DNA from: Oscillospiraceae bacterium
Lineage (GTDB): Bacteria; Bacillota; Clostridia; Oscillospirales; Ruminococcaceae
Reading direction: 5' to 3'
Assembly (NCBI GenBank): GCA_017472375.1
Contig: JAFUQL010000341.1
Coordinates: 1-5,616 of the forward strand
DNA: 5,616 nt
This document shows, in pieces, positions 5,209-5,616 of the stretch (position 1 is its first letter; the number at the start of each line of letters is the position of its first letter). A program made the position numbers and the translations under genes. Below the pieces are notes generated by a model. That model was not told where the DNA came from. It searched no databases and saw only the letters and a list, made by a program, of their open reading frames with translations.

Positions 5209-5226
5209 AGCCGCCATTTTGCGGTT
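5209..5226 (+). terminator. Weak hairpin after the LysR gene, possible terminator
   Basis: AGCCGC (5209-5214) pairs with GCGGTT (5221-5226), including one G-U pair, around a 6-nt CATTTT loop. The bases after it (CCCGTTTTC) are a poor U-tract. It may only attenuate, allowing some read-through into the reductase gene. Confidence 0.25.
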
Positions 5227-5244
5227 CCCGTTTTCATATGCTGG

Positions 5245-5253
5245 TGGTATAAT
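5245..5253 (+). promoter_or_regulatory. Extended -10 promoter of the FMN reductase gene
   Basis: TGGTATAAT is a perfect extended -10 (TG at 5245-5246, TATAAT 5248-5253). No good -35 is found 16-18 nt upstream, as expected for an extended -10 or an activator-dependent promoter such as a LysR target. The predicted start near 5260 leaves about 30 nt before the ATG at 5292. Confidence 0.55.
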
Positions 5254-5291
5254 CAGAAAAAACACACTTTGGCTAAGAGGAGTGGAACACC

Positions 5292-5616
5292 ATGAAGGTA
5301 TTGCTTGTGAACGGCAGCCCCCATCCGGCCGGCTGCACCTACACCGCCCTGACCGAGATCGCTGCCGAGCTGGAAAAATGCGGCGTGGAGGCCGAGATCT
5401 TCCAGGCCGGGGCGGCCCCCATCGGCGGCTGCATCGGCTGCGGCGGCTGTGCAGGCAAGGGGGCGTGCGTGTTCGGAGGCCCGGTGAATGAGCTGATCGA
5501 GCGGGCCAAGACTGCCGACGGCTTCATCTTCGGCACCCCGGTGCACTATGCATCGGCTTCCGGCGCCGTCACCTCCCTGCTGGACCGGGCGTTTTATGCG
5601 GGCAGTGCCCAGGTCC
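5292..5616 (+). CDS. NAD(P)H-dependent FMN reductase, flavodoxin fold (5' part, cut by window edge)
   Basis: The first 108 residues of a flavodoxin-like FMN reductase are present; the gene continues past the right edge. MKVLLVNGSPHPAGCTYTAL (1-20) contains the first strand and the flavin phosphate-binding loop. GFIFGTPVHYAS (77-88) is the flavin-contacting strand-loop of the family. Between them lies GGCIGCGGCAGKGACVF with C47, C50, C53 and C59, the CxxCxxC...C pattern common in clostridial iron-sulfur flavoproteins and related reductases. Such enzymes reduce flavins, quinones or other small electrophiles with NAD(P)H; the substrate here is unknown. Start: the ATG at 5292 has GAGGAG (5277-5282) 9 nt upstream. 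It follows the LysR gene by 90 nt with its own extended -10 promoter, which suggests it may be controlled by that regulator. Confidence 0.9.
   Translation, partial: MKVLLVNGSPHPAGCTYTALTEIAAELEKCGVEAEIFQAGAAPIGGCIGCGGCAGKGACVFGGPVNELIERAKTADGFIFGTPVHYASASGAVTSLLDRAFYAGSAQV

Noticed and set aside
4260..5237. Minus-strand open frame (about 325 codons) opposite the LysR gene
   Set aside because: It is antisense to a canonical LysR protein, crosses its promoter, and is Gln/His/Leu-rich as expected of a shadow frame.
5231..5260. TTTTC...GAAAA inverted repeat around the reductase -10 as a LysR operator
   Set aside because: It is a low-complexity match with a 20-nt gap that does not fit T-N11-A; too likely by chance.

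Overview
The window looks like chromosomal DNA of a GC-rich member of the Clostridia, most likely Oscillospiraceae/Ruminococcaceae (Faecalibacterium- or Subdoligranulum-like). The evidence is AGGAG-type ribosome binding sites, extended -10 promoters in short AT-rich patches between GC-rich genes, a CwlD-like single-domain cell-wall amidase, and the pairing of CobW-type GTPases with a DUF1980-like domain. The organism assignment is inference. No rRNA, tRNA, CRISPR array or insertion sequence was seen.

Left half, minus strand (about 3135 down to 121): a compact three-gene unit that reads as a metal-handling operon. An extended -10 promoter and a leader of about 90 nt precede a 450-aa COG0523 (CobW/ZagA-type) GTPase. 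That protein has a very large His/Cys domain built from three identical 32-residue repeats plus a partial fourth. After 30 nt comes a 320-aa protein in which a second, divergent P-loop GTPase is fused to a domain resembling the C-terminal part of DUF1980/TIGR03943 (YcgQ-like) proteins. After a further 17 nt comes a 157-aa acidic protein with one N-terminal hydrophobic anchor. A hairpin that pairs continuously only in the minus-strand transcript follows and probably ends the unit. Past it, an open frame without a clear start runs off the left edge.

Middle (3018-3319): the divergent intergenic region, holding the operon promoter and leader and the start signals of the plus-strand amidase.

Right half, plus strand: a membrane-anchored N-acetylmuramoyl-L-alanine amidase (3320-4102, GTG start) is closed by a strong intrinsic terminator. 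A LysR-family regulator (4302-5201) follows with its own promoter, which overlaps a T-N11-A LysR-type box and suggests autorepression. Last is the 5' part of a flavodoxin-fold NAD(P)H-dependent FMN reductase with a Cys cluster (from 5292, cut by the right edge), possibly the target of the LysR protein.

The most notable content is the metal-GTPase operon. It has repeats identical in protein but divergent at silent sites, a GTPase-DUF1980-like fusion lacking the CxCC metal motif, and an anchored acidic partner in place of the permease I would have expected. The likely theme is zinc (or related metal) allocation, but metal identity and regulation cannot be decided from the sequence alone.
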